Below, one piece after another: positions 13,250 through 25,800 of a stretch of 64,000 bases of DNA. The stretch covers positions 8,804,001 through 8,868,000 of the forward strand of contig OX485809.1 in NCBI GenBank assembly GCA_950295325.1. Reading direction: 5' to 3'. The position numbers were made by a program, and so were the translations under genes. The notes under the pieces are model-generated. The model had not been told where the DNA came from, searched no databases, and saw nothing but the letters and a program-made list of their open reading frames with translations. The DNA comes from Polytrichum commune (Eukaryota; Streptophyta; Polytrichopsida; Polytrichales; Polytrichaceae). Within the stretch, counting starts at the first letter, position 1, and each line of letters starts with the position of its first letter.

Positions 13250-13435
13250 GTTGTTGGTTGAAGTTCAAGACTTCAAGAAAAACATCAATCATTTTAAAGG
13301 AGTTTATAGGGTACCAAATATACCCAAGTTAATTAGAAAAACCGAAAGATGTCAACATCACCAGTCGGACTTGGAAACACTAGTGTAATCGATTGCTTAT
13401 GTCTAAAATCTCTTCAGACACCGGTCCATGTTGGA
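13250..13435 (+). repeat. Dispersed repeat R1, copy 1
   Basis: Matches 36770-37080 in the same orientation and 38110-38320 and 39535-39765 in reverse. Shared blocks are TGAAGTTCAAGACTT, CAATCATTTTA, GAAAGATGT(C/T)AACAT and GGACTTGGAAACACTAG. The family is not identified. The blocks keep their order and spacing, so the copies are true homologues. Confidence 0.6.
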
Positions 13436-14512
13436 ATAGGTTACATATACCATGTCCATACCAGGACCAACGACCGACCCCACCCCAATGCGAGAGTTTC
13501 CTCCTTGATAGGAGGTATTGTCTTGTAATGCATTGGCGAAACTGTACTACATTACACCCAATAAGGTTGATGTGAGTAGGGCAATAAATCCTTATTGGTA
13601 CAAATAAATCTTGGAAAACAAATACATTTTTTTCTTATCAAGAGGGACTCCTCCTCATACTGCCCATAACCAACGCCTAGCCCTAGTGTGGGCATGGTAA
13701 TAAACGCCGCGAACCCTAAGCCCCTTACCTTTACCACACTAGGGGCATCGTTCTTGACATCGTCGCTTGGTCCACAACCAAAGGTGGTCGGGCCTTGGGC
13801 TGTGTTGCGGGGGTTGAATAACTTGTAACTGGTAGGTAAGTCAGAGACTGGTTCACATGGAGTCCCAAGTCCCACTCATAGTAGCAAATCCCAACATGGA
13901 GGCAAGATCCCAATTGTTTGAGCCTCGAGAAACTACGAGAGTATGGTCAATTATCATTACAACTAGATCTTGAACATTATATGAACGAAGATTCATGAGA
14001 CTCGTGTTGAGAGGTGGGTCTAACTTTTTGCTCGACCCAACTCTCAACACAAGTCCCAAGCCTCACCTCCAAAAAATATTGTCATGTAGACATCTGTGTC
14101 ATACTTGGGACCCCATGTCCCAACTTCCATGCTCTCAACGGCTGAGATTGCACGGATTAACCTCAAGTGACTTGGGACTTGGGACATGTGTGAAGCGGCC
14201 CTAAGGTCAAGCAAGGTGGGTGGGCATGGGTCGACCACACTCCACGCAACAACAACATTGGAACTTGGAAGTAAGTTAAAGCCACCTTGCAAGCTTCATT
14301 GCCAAGTGCTTTCCTCAAGAGAATATGCAAAGAGCATCAGTAATGTCTCCGAAACTGCCCCGGCTTGCATGCTTATGTACCTTACGTTTTCCTTGTCTTC
14401 GGCTGCCACTCTTTCCTTAAAGGCCCATTGTCCGCTCCTTTCATGTTTCTTTCATCAAGAAACTTTCCTTATATTGTAGACGGGTCTTGAATATGCTTGC
14501 CTCTTTTCTGAC
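13436..14512. other. Intergenic with MITE-like fragments
   Basis: Contains inverted blocks around GTCCCAAGTCCCA (about 13860 and, reversed, about 14170). A right-end-like sequence GTGTGAAGCGGCCC stands before TAA at 14202, resembling the ends of the ~490-bp MITE family. A complete element could not be delimited. The short open frames on both strands have no recognisable domain. Confidence 0.35.
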
Positions 14513-14514
14513 TA

Positions 14515-15295
14515 CAGTCTAATCTCGTTAATATGACACTTGTTTATACGACACCCTCGATATTACGACCCCCTTTTTCTTTTCTTTTTGCGAGACCAAA
14601 CTTTTTAGTCCAAAACTCTCCCTCGTTGACACGACTATGACACTCGATAATGAGACATTTAGAATCTCCGTTTTGTCATATTAAAGAGGTAGTTAATACT
14701 GAAATTCTTTTCATCTATGTTGTGTACATCTAAAACACATTCATTTTCACTTGGGAACTACTTGGGAACTCCACTTATCAATGGGAACTTAATGATAATT
14801 AGGGTTACGAGTGTAGAATGGACGTGGTTAGGGTCATAATGGCCTCTTGCCTAGAATGTTGCCTTGTACACGGGTAATATAGTATCACTAGTGTCTTGAT
14901 GTTGAATGTCATGCATCATTGTTGTGTAGTTTCTTATTAGAGAACTCTTTATATTTTGGTGTTGACGAAAATATTAGTTTTCAAAAGTTAGTAGGGAATT
15001 TAGATAAGATGACAGTTGCTAACTTGGGTAGGCAACACCAGAGATCTTTGGACTCCTATTTCAAGAGTTCTTGAGAATGTTTGTGTTTGTTTGGAGTTAT
15101 AAGTTGGTATTTCATACCGTCTATATAGCTTAAACTTGTCGTATATAAATTTTCAGCTCATATTACTTATGTTTTCATATTCCTTCAATAATACAACAAC
15201 TTTACGCCATTTGTCATATTAATGCGAAGATGACACCTTGATAATACGACTTTTTGTGTGTTTCCCAAACATGTCATACCAAAGAGGGAGAATAG
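14515..15295 (+). mobile_element. pogo/Tigger-like element, second family
   Basis: The left end CAGTCTAATCTCGTTAATAT and the imperfect inverted right end lie between TA dinucleotides (14513-14514 and 15296-15297). Motifs of the type ATA(T/C)GACA recur inside both ends. Bases 15005-15074 encode the transposase tail RQHQRSLDSYFKSS followed by a stop. The rest of the transposase is missing, so this 781-bp element is non-autonomous. Confidence 0.7.
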
Positions 15296-15297
15296 TA

Positions 15298-16254
15298 GCC
15301 TACTTCTCCAAGGACATGACACATGCAATTAGTATGAGACAGTTAGCAAATCCAAATCGAGGCCGTCGCCACTTCCCTTGTGATTTTTGGAGGTTGTACG
15401 AACACCTTATACATTACCACAGTGAATGTTCTCCTGCTCATCAAACGGGTGATATGAGTCCCCTCTCAAATATGTTGTCATTGAGCTTAGAGTGATTACT
15501 ATATCATGTTTTGAGTGTGTAGTCCAGTCGTTCTTAAACACCTCTTTTTGGTATCCATTCTTGGAGCTACACTTAACCAAATTCCACTCAAATATAGGGG
15601 TCTAATTAAGACCAATAGTTGTATTAGGCACACCTACTTTATGGCTGTCATGGTTGGTCAGTCACCCTTCAATATATAACCACAACAAGGTCACATTACC
15701 TTGAGGTACATGGATTCTAAATAGATTTACTATTTATTTTTTAACATTTTTACCTTTTTAAACTTTAAACTTTAAAAAAAAACTTGTTTACCTTTTCTTT
15801 TACTATTTGGCTCTTAACAACCAATTCACTTCTCCTACAATTTGAAACACACAATTAGTACAAGATGGGTAGGAAATCCAAATGGAGGTTGTAGCCACTC
15901 TTCTCATAATTTTCAGAGTTTGTAAAAACATCTTATTTGTTATCAAAGTGTGAAACCTACAAATGAGCTAGATTTTAAAGCACATCCAATGACAAAAATC
16001 CAACTCGGTTGCTCTCACATAGTTGTAAAGTATGTTAGAACTACACTAAGCTACATATTTGTATCAAGGGTATCATTTTTTACTAACCTACTACAAATAG
16101 GTAATGTATGTGTTAAAAAACAAACCAAAACCAAATCGGTAGGAATTAGTGTTCCAAGTAAAGATCTTTAACATACGTAACTCCAAAAAACAACCCACAT
16201 CATTATTTACTAAATAAGTTTCAAGATCTTTCTACATGCAGGGTTCATTCATCT
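15298..16254. other. Intergenic, nothing identified
   Basis: AT-rich DNA. A block resembling 15280-15420 (GGTAGGAAATCCAAATGGAGG compared with GTTAGCAAATCCAAATCGAGG) recurs at about 15865-15890, so part of this stretch is an old local duplication. No gene. Confidence 0.35.
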
Positions 16255-16389
16255 ATAGTCCACCCTTGATATGTGACACCCCGGTAACTGTCAAAATTGC
16301 ATATGTGTTAAGGAAAATTGCACTCCTCAAAAAAATTCAACAAATACACTAGTAAGTGTTAATTGTTGATTGTTGAGAAATTTTATAAA

Positions 16390-17420
16390 CACTATAAGAA
16401 ACCTGCGTTTTTGGGGTCGTTTTAGGTAAACGGGTTTTGTTTTCACAGATGTCACTGTGTCCGGCAAAAAACGCGCTCAGTATTGTAAATTTAAATGGAT
16501 GTTGCGGGAAACATGTAACAGAATTATGCACGACATGTAGATGTTGTGAAGGACGGGCATGTTTTGTTGGATGTCATTTCAATCATGTAGACGTTCTCCG
16601 GCAACGTGTGCGAGAAACATAAGCACGCCACGTCATCCCCATAGGTCAACCTCTGTGCATGTATAGTCACACTGGTCGCGATGGGCAGACTTACAGAGCT
16701 GCCCGGGAAAAAAAATGTAGGGGAATGGGCAGCTACGTGCGGTTAGCTATGGGAATGGAGCTTCTTTCTAAACAATTTAGGGAATGCCACATAAAGTCCG
16801 CATAATCGCTGAATATGGTGATTTGCTAGCTTCATATTGTCCCCGTACCCATTGAAATATTTTCTGATTGTGAACAAGAGAACAAAGACTTTTGAGGTTT
16901 ATAGTGTCTTTATGTCTTTGCCATAATGTCCACATCTTCGGTAAACAATGTAAGACATGAAGGGCACGACTCCCTTTTGTGTTTGTGGCAGTACCGACAT
17001 TGTAGGCGTACATTGTTTTTAATTTTATAAGCTTTTCATGTGTTCATTTGAGCTTGCGGCCTATAATTTAAATTCAAATACACAAAGAATCTTCCAATCA
17101 TTGAAAAATGTGGCACTTTATTCATCATAAAAACCCGAAAATACATGCGTGGAACTTTTCTTGCTCTTATCCAGAGGCTCATGGCCACATTACATAGTGA
17201 AATGAACACCCGCTCATGCTGAAAATAATGCGCGAAACATATTGTCATCCGTTGGTACATCGTTGATCAGTCAACTGTAGTGGACATTTTTGTGGACGCA
17301 TGAGTAGACGTCAGCTTTGACATTGGGTTCCTGTTCTGCATGACATGCGTTGTGACACTCTTCGGTACATTGGATGCCACGTGCGCTGTGACGTTGTTTC
17401 AGGTGCTTTGGGTCGTCGCC
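16390..17420. repeat. CACTA left terminal and subterminal region
   Basis: About 1 kb between the CACTATAAGAAA end and the 3' end of the transposase gene. It contains scattered ACGTC and GTAGACG words in both orientations, which in Spm-type elements would be candidate binding sites of the TNPA-like protein. This role is inferred. No gene. Confidence 0.5.
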
Positions 17421-17423
17421 ATT

Positions 17424-20400
17424 TCACTGTGTTTCTTCATGGTCTTCTGGTCCACGATCGTCTGCTGCTGCTGGGATGTACACCCTGCCGTCTGTTGCAA
17501 GCTCCCTAGTGGGCTCCACGTCTTCCAGCCGTGGCTGTAAACCCAAGAAATCAGCGTCGTTTCCCACATCTATTATGTTTGGCATAGGGTGGTTGATTTG
17601 TAGTTTTCCGCGTCTACCCCTCACGTCCATTCGACATACAACCTTCCATCCTGGCCTCGTCGGGTCGTTGGAAAAGAAGACTTGTTGACAATGCAATGGA
17701 AATGCAAAAGAATTTGAGTGCACTTTGCCATCCATGCGGTTGAAGTTGGCAACAGTGAAGCCATACCGATCCCGTTCGATGTTTGGATGTCGAGAATCCT
17801 GGCTTGTGCGGACCCAATCGCATACTAGCACAGTCGTGCAATGGTTTCTATAGTCCAACTCTAAAATCTCCTCAATGTAATCCACATACTCCTCGGTTGT
17901 CTCTATGGGTTCCCCATTTCGCAAGCCCCACGGTACTTGCCGTGTGAAAGAGGCCACAACACATGAATCACGCGTGACGAGGCCGCCCTCAGTGCTACGG
18001 ACCCGGAAGTGCATGCCAAATGCATACATTTTCCGGTGTGAGATAGCATATCGTTCGGGAGGTTGCGCGTACTGGAGGACATCATCGTCGACATGTTCGC
18101 CTGCCTGGCGTTGAAAAGTCAGTTGCGACGTCAACCATGATGCAAAACGTGGTAGATCCTGCAGTTCCGAGGGGTAGCGCACTGCCACGGAAGGATGGCG
18201 GCGGCGAAATATGCGCCGAAATTCCTCCCTCTCTTTCCAGCGCTCTACTCTAGCCGCCATGTATTCCCTACAAATAACCAAGTGTCAAGTTATTGCGATT
18301 GTGTGTCCACCTCATAAGCAATAAAAATGAACGTGTAACAAGATTGCACATCAACACGTATATTAGATGCAACGGTCTCTGTCAATACCGGTGTCACAAG
18401 GGACACCGTCTCCAACACATCCTCAGGGTGACCAAAGCATGCCAGGGAATATAAAACATGGAGGCATGGACACATGTTCAAGGGTTCCACTCACTCTCGG
18501 TGAGTCTCCAAGGAAGAGGCGTTGTCCAAAACAAATGCATGTGCATACTCGCGGAACTCATCGGAAATCTTCCGCTTTTGTTGTGCGTTGCAACGGAGAA
18601 TCTCATCATTCATGATTGCGTCTTCTTCAACATCCCATACCCGATGTGTTGTTCCTCTGTACTGATGCATGTACTCGGTGCAAAAACCTAGCGTGTCATC
18701 CATTTGATAACCTTCCGCTATGCTGCCCTCCGGATGTGCAAGTGTTCTCACATAGTCCTTCAATGTTTTCATGTATCGTTCTATTGGATACATCCACCGA
18801 CAGTGCACTGGACCGCACGTAAACAATTGCTCCACCAAATGCACGGGAAGATGCGTCATAACGTTCATAAATGTTGGAGGAAACTCTTTCTCCAAGACAC
18901 ACGTTGCCATCACCACGTCCAACATCATAATCTGTGCGTCTCCTTCCCTCACCTCTTTGGCGCAAAGTCTTTGGAAAACTCTGCTCATTTTAATTATAGC
19001 AGCACGCACGCTTTCGTCTAGTACGTTCCGTATAGCCAAAGGTAAAATCTGCATCATGCGTCACATTGTAGTTCAGATTGACATTGTGTCTCCTCCTGAA
19101 AGACATCACCCAAAACACAGCGATAAGCATGCATCGTTGTTGGAGCACTGTCCGATGAACGTCTACATGGACGACCTCACCTCAACCACGTTTGTATGAC
19201 GTCATGGACGACGTCAAGTGTTGTCTGCCTTTACAACTAAGCCGCATTGATACAGGATGGCATACGGGGAACTTAGTAGTGTGAGCGTAGAGCGGAGAGC
19301 AGAAATTGGAGAGCATCTACCTTGCTTCCGGGACTATCATTCATGCCCAAGAGAGTCTTCAATATGTTCTCGCATAAATTCTTCTCACAATGCATGACAT
19401 CGAGGATGTGCCGTTCTAGCAGATGCTGCACAAGACACATGACATGTACCATCAATGTAAAGCCAACGCAGTGCACGCCAACTCCTCAAAGACCTCCGGG
19501 TACCATGTCCAACAAGAACATCATAAACCTCGTCAGACGTCGTTGTGGATGTCCTTCCGTCATACGCGTCTGGCTTTGCAGGCGATGTGTCTACTTAAAC
19601 ATTGTCATTGAACGCGAACGCTAAACATGGAGTGACATATAGGCCTCACCTTCCAGTAATCCAGCTCGTACAAAACGCTCAATCATTTCACACCTGTGGC
19701 GTGCACAGGATCGTTGGGTCCGTTCTCTCTCCCACCCATCTGTAGGTATGATTCGCGCCACGCTGCATACCGAATGACATCCCCTCCCGTCATCACCTTT
19801 GGCTTCGGACGGTGTTCTTGTATGCCATTAAATATTCTATTGCGGCGATACGGGTGGTGTCGTGGTAAGTATCGACGAATGCCTCCGTATACAATCTTGG
19901 AGCCCCTAATGCTCCTGTTCGGTAACATGTCCCCTATTTTTACCATCCTCGCATCCGTGTCTGGTCCACAACAAGGGCACCCCTTGTAGCCCTTACACGT
20001 AAGACCAGAAATGAGGCCATATGCGGGGAAATCGAAAATGGTCCACATAAGTAAGGCACGCAAGGTGAAAGTGTGATTCCCCCGCGGTTGTGAGAAGTCT
20101 AGTGCTTCCACCCCATGCCAAAGTTCTTGGAGCTCCTTCAATAGTGGACGTATGAACACATCAATATTTGCAGAGGACGGCGACTTCTTTCCTGAAATCA
20201 ATATGCACAATGATATGAAATTTTTTTTTGTCACCAACCATGGGTTGAAGTTGTAAATCAAAATCAACACCGGCCACGTTGACCAGTTGGTGTTGCTTAG
20301 CTTGAAAGGATTCACCCCATCCAGTGCTAGATCCAGTCGCATGTTCCGGTCGTCACGTCCAAAATTGCCGAACGCGATGTCCGAGTTGACGTGCTTCCAT

Positions 20401-21419
20401 GCCGGACTGTCGACCACTGAACGCATGATGCCGTCAGTACTGACGTGTTTGGTGTGGCCTGTCAATAGACGCGCTATCTCAGACGAGCGCCACATCCGTT
20501 TGAACCTTGGAATTAGGGGGAAGTGTCGGATTACTCTCGCGGCAATGTTGTTGCTGCCATCTATCCATCGTCTTTGCGTGCACTTCGGACATACATCCAG
20601 TGTTGCATATTCTTCGTCAAATAGAATACAGCCATTGGGACACGCATGGATGTTATTGTAGTTCAAACCCAGCCGGCGGATGCTCTTCCGAGCCGCATAA
20701 TGAGTTTTCGGCAATTTGTTGGGCACTGGCAACAAATCACCCGACAAAAAACGAAACAACTCGTCAGTGAATGTGTTGCTCATGCGGAACACCAAGCACA
20801 TGTTCATGATGATGATTGTAGCCGACACTACACTCGTTTTTGAGCCCGGGTACAATGCCGTGGTGGCTTCCGTGTACAAACCGTCCAATTCGTCTTCAAT
20901 GTCGATGTCTTCCTCGTCCTCCACATGTAAGGGTCCTTCGTCCTCGGCCTCTTCATGCAGTGCATCCCCTCTGCCTAAGGCCTCTAGCACTTGCCGCTCG
21001 ACCTCGTGGAATTCGTCCAGGAAGGGGGGTGGTTGTTCTTCGTCAACTCCTCCATTGTCAATGTCCAAATGAACACGTGTTGTGTCCGTTGGGATGTCTT
21101 CTATGACATCGTTGTCACAACAGATGTCCTCGACCCACATTCCACCCGGTGGATAGCCCTCTGGGGGGTCTCCGCCTAGTAAAGACTTACGCAGAAATGG
21201 ATCGCGACCAACCGCCGCGTGGTGTTGTCTTATGACTTGGATGCTTTTCCTGCAACCACCCTTGCATTCTCTGCAAGGACACCTAAATGATCGTACATTA
21301 TGCTCCGTCGCCACACGCAACTCCGTGTGAAGTATGATGTCCCCAATAGGCACATGGCGTAGCGTGCGACCATCTTCAGTGACACGAATGGTCGCACCTC
21401 GACGCTGGGCCGAGCCCAT
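17424..21419 (-). CDS. TNP2-like CACTA transposase, possibly defective
   Basis: This protein family cuts and moves CACTA elements in the nucleus. Exon 1 (21419-19694) opens at an ATG (MGSAQRRG), has a Cys-rich N-terminal transposase-associated domain (RCPCRECKGGC), an acidic stretch, then the Transposase_21 core (LDGVNPF, STWPVLILIYNF, ISGKKSPSSANIDVFIRPL, FTLRALLMWTIFDFPAYG, KGCPCCG). Exon 2 (19425-19321) encodes RHILDVMHCEKNLCENIL. Exon 3 (19048-18495) carries the DUF4218 block (ILPLAIRNVL, CRWMYPIERYMKTLKDYVR, HPEGSIAEGY). Exon 4 (18267-17424) carries DUF4216-like sequence (ILELDYRNHCTTVLVCDWV, QQVFFSNDPTRPGWKVV). Phases fit for exons 2-4. The junction between exons 1 and 2 is unresolved, and about 70 residues usual between VMH-E and the DUF4218 block were not found. 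It may therefore be inactive. Confidence 0.82.
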
Positions 21420-22881
21420 ATGGCTCCCCCGTTGCAATCCCTAGAACGCCCGCTGAAGATACTTTGAGGGTCGTGTAGCAACCGCGACTCACAACAACCT
21501 AGCTTTAGCCCACACACATCGCCACCCTTGCTGTCAATGTTCGCATAGTCCACCATTGAACATGCCTAAGTGTGTGCCTCCTTGAAGATGCATCCATACC
21601 GTGCAAACCAAATGTGTGCATGTCACCGCTAGTGTCCACAATGCCGTCGGGGTTGCTGAGAACACGTCGAACATGACATCTCCCAAGACACCTAAATGAA
21701 GGTTCCCACACGACCCGTTGGGTGTTCAACAAAAACACATGTGTGAACTCTGATTGGTGTAGAATTCCTTGGCCATTGAAGACCATCTGCGCAAAGCGCT
21801 AGGTCTCACATGCATCCCCTACTCTCCAGACCTCGCTTCTTTGGAATGACCACTGAAATCACTATGCACGGAGGTATTTCGTTGTGGAGGTCACTTTGCC
21901 ATTCATCTTATCGGTGGCATGACACTTTTAGTCCATCGCTCAATGAACACCACACTTTGTGATAATCACCCACACGCCAATTTGGGTGTCCAACATGACA
22001 TCTGTGGAAACAGTGGTTTCTACCACCCGAGTAAAAAACCCATGTAAATGTCAATTTCCCACGTGTCCATAGGGTATCCTTCAAACTTGATGCCCCAGAA
22101 GAGCTCGAGCAGGCTCACGGGCATCCTCTAAACCCTAAGCACGGCGGTGAACCTTCTTTGTTGCTGTGAAAGCGCAACACTCGGGAACATGGCGATGTCG
22201 CGTGCAGCACGTGCGACGGCTAGGGTTGTCAACTATGCCGACACATTCCAACAAGCGTGTAGGGTGGACGCAGATGACTCCGAGGCAACACATGTGCTAT
22301 CCAATTTGGTGTTACAATGTACACAGAACAATGCAACGACATCTACCACAAAACTCAACACCTTCGACACCACCCAACCCGCACATTGCCGCCGCAGCTC
22401 ACGCCTGCTCCAAATGTTTAGGAGTGAAAACCACATGGCATATGCTCCATCAAGAAACATACATGACAATCCACCTTCGCCACAGGTGAATCTAACTTAG
22501 CCTAGGTGTGCTTCATAATTTCTACAATTAACAAAGGGGGATTTTTGAGGGATGCTGAAATTTTTTGGTCGCCACTGCCGGAGCTCCTCGGCAATGGCGG
22601 TATTGGCATCCGGACGGACAAGGGTCTTCTATTGCGGCTATGGGTCCCCATATGGCCATAGGAACCTCCATGCCCTTAGGGCTTCTGCCGAGGGGGCTCC
22701 ATGTGGCATCCACGGTTATAGGTCTATAGGAGAGCTCGGCTATAGGACTCCGCGCGGGCATAGGTCACGCCGTCCTCCTCATTACGCCCAAGTGCTCACA
22801 CATGCGTCCTTTGTCTTTGTTTCAATGTTCTTTGTCTTTGTTTCGGTGTTCTCTTCGACGCTCCTGTGCCGCCCCCCATAG
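21420..22881. promoter_or_regulatory. Divergent intergenic region between the two CACTA genes
   Basis: About 1.4 kb separates the starts of the TNP2-like and TNPA-like genes, so promoters for both probably lie here. An open frame at 22189-22485 (starting MAMSRAARATARVV) ends at a plausible donor (CACAG/GTGAAT). It could be spliced in frame to an acceptor at 22881 just before the TNPA-like start, adding 101 residues. I give this as an alternative first exon and do not include it in the main model. Confidence 0.4.
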
Positions 22882-22887
22882 TTGAAA

Positions 22888-25800
22888 ATGGTGCGTTCAC
22901 GCGATCGGAGCGGGAAGCGCAAGGCCACCTCTCCAGATTCCAAGGCTCCCCCCGATGTGGATGTTGCTGCATTGAGGCAGCACAGTCGAGCGGCGGGAGA
23001 GAGGAGGTCGAAGGCCAGGGAGGATGTGAGGAGCGTGCCGCCCTCTAGATGCAGAGCACAAGTGAAGCGTCACTCACCTCCTCCGAAGCGCAGCAGGGTA
23101 ATTGAGGTGAGCACTTCGGGTGAGGAGGCAGAAGAGGGCGAACATAGCGAAGGGATGAGTGATCGACAACAATCCTGGAGGTATGTGTTGTTGTCGCATT
23201 TGAATTTCGCTATTTCACATTGTCGCCTCACCTCGGCATAGGCTGTACTTGCCTTTCGGCACCTACATGTGACTCCTCGTATTGGGTAGGGTTTGTTTGT
23301 TGCTCTAAGTGTGCCACAAAGAATTTCTCACTTGGCTGAGTCAACGCCGTTGTCTGCGTCACCGGGTGCATCTCCTTAGACGTGCGAGTGTCTATGTTGA
23401 CATCCAACCTGAAAATTAATGATGGCAGGGTTAGGGCAATACAGTAGTGGCGCCTTGTCTTTGCTTGCAGACAGAGCGCATGATACAGGGTTCAGTGCGC
23501 AGGGTAAAATGGGTAGTGTTCGTTTGTTTGGCTAAGAGTCTCAGAAAGTAGGAATCCAATTGTCTATGTCGACGCCGCTGTCGGTGTCTACGAACGCAGC
23601 TAATTATTCGGGTTAATGTATATGTTGACGTCCAGCCTGAAAATTTAGGGAGCCAGGGTTAGGGTAGTTGGACTAAGCGACCTTGAGCGCAATGGATGAT
23701 TGAGCAGTGGATTTGTAGGACCCTTGGAGGTAGAGCGCAAGCTGCATGGATAATTGAATAGGGTATCACGCTAGGGTTCGTTTGTTGGTCTAAGCGTCTC
23801 ACAGGCCGGGGAAACACTTCACTACGTGGACGCCGTTGTCCGCGTCTTAGAATGTGTCTTCGTAGACGTGCGCGTGTCTGTGAGGATGTCCAATCATTCT
23901 CATATGAACCCCTGGATTGCACCACATTCTGCTCACATGTGGTAAGCATCAAATACACAGCCCACACGAAACGTATAACCCCTGTAAAACCCTCAGTTTT
24001 CGGGCTCAGATCCCCTGTACCCATAATCAAGTGCTGAAACTCTCTCCTGAACACTGCGTCAAGTGCAAGCAAGGACCCCGACTCCTTCAGTGCACCCGAC
24101 ATCAACGAATTCGTAAGCGAGAACATAACCGTGGATGTAATCTGCAACTCCACCGCATCTTGGGAGATATTCTCGTAAGAAGAGCAATCCTTAAGTAGAT
24201 TATACAACTCCTTCACCTCCAGTGCACTCATCCGAACAATCAGGCAAGAGAGCACGAGACAATGACATAAGCTTAGCCTTTCTTTCTGAATGACATCCAT
24301 GCGTTGCACTGCGTGGACACCGCTGTCTGCGTCCTAGAGGATGTCTTCGTAGACGTGGTAGTGTCTATGTTGATGTCCAATCATCACTGAAACATGCCAG
24401 GCCCTCGGTAATTGGACTAAGCGGCCATGAGCGAATTGGATGATGTCGTAACGGATTGATAGCACTAGAAGAAAAAATAACGCTGAATCAACTAGTACAT
24501 AAGAGTTTTCACTTAATAAAACCTCTTGGCTCGGACTAGCTGTTTCGGACAGTGGTGGAGAGGTTTCAGTTGATTTCCGTCCACGTCACCTAGGATTTCG
24601 GCGACATGGTCCACGTCGAATTTTTGGGGTAGTTGCCACATCAAAGAAGTTTCAATTTTGCAAGTTCTTATGGGCATTGGATTTTGTGACTTATTATTAT
24701 AAAATTTTTGGTTTATTTAACTTTTAAATCAACTTTAAATTGAGAAACATTTAGAATGGTCAAATATTTATGCTATTGTGTTGGTTTGTGTCATGTCTAT
24801 CATAGGAACGGTTTGCATGCAATTTAATATACAATAAAATAAGATTTTAGAAGATCATCGAATGATGTGCCTAATGTGACTAATACCCAACCGGGGTATT
24901 AGTCACATTAGTCACATCAATATAAAATCTTGCACAACTCTCACACCCCGAGGCCTAATTTTGTGATAAGTTTTGGGGTAGTTGCCACATCAAAGAAGTT
25001 TCAATTTTGCAAGTTCTTATGGGCATTGGATTTTGTGACTTATTATTATAATTTTTTTGGTTTATTTAACTTTTAAATCAACTTTAAATTGAGAAACAAT
25101 TAGAATGGTCAAATATTTATGCTATTGTGTTGGTTTGTGTCATGTCTATCATAGGAATGGTTTGCATGCAATTTAATATACAATAAAGTAAGATTTTAGA
25201 AGATCATAGAATGATGTGCCTAATGTGACTAATACCCAGCCGGGGTATTAGTCACATTAGTCACATTATTATAAAATCTTGCACAACTCTCACACCCCGA
25301 GGCCTAATTTTGTGATAATTTTTGGGGTAGTTGCCACATCAAAGAAGTTTCAATTTTGCAAGATCTTATGGGCATTGGATTTTGTGACTTATTATTATAA
25401 TTTTTTGGTTTATTTAACTTTTAATTCAATTTTAAATTGAGAAACGGTTAGAATGGCTAAATGTTTATGCTATTGTGTTGGTTTATGTCATGTCTATCAT
25501 AGGAATGGCTTGCATGCAATTTAATATACAATAAAATAAGATTTTAGAAGATCATGGAATAATGTGACTAATGTGACTAATACCCAACCGGGGTATTAGT
25601 CACATTAGTCACATTAGTTACAACATTATAAAATCTTGCATAAATTTCATTCAAAGTGGTTGGCTAAGCACCATGTGCCAAGACTTTATGGCACTTCACA
25701 TACCAACAATTTCCACTTGATATTAATTGTCCACACTTGATTACTGTTGATTCCATCGCAACCTCATCGCCATTTCCAATTTCCTCTTACTTCCAACAGA

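Noticed and set aside
20287..20661. Plus-strand open frames across 19696-21179
   Set aside because: All are antisense to the TNP2-like exon 1, whose protein similarity is unmistakable on the minus strand.
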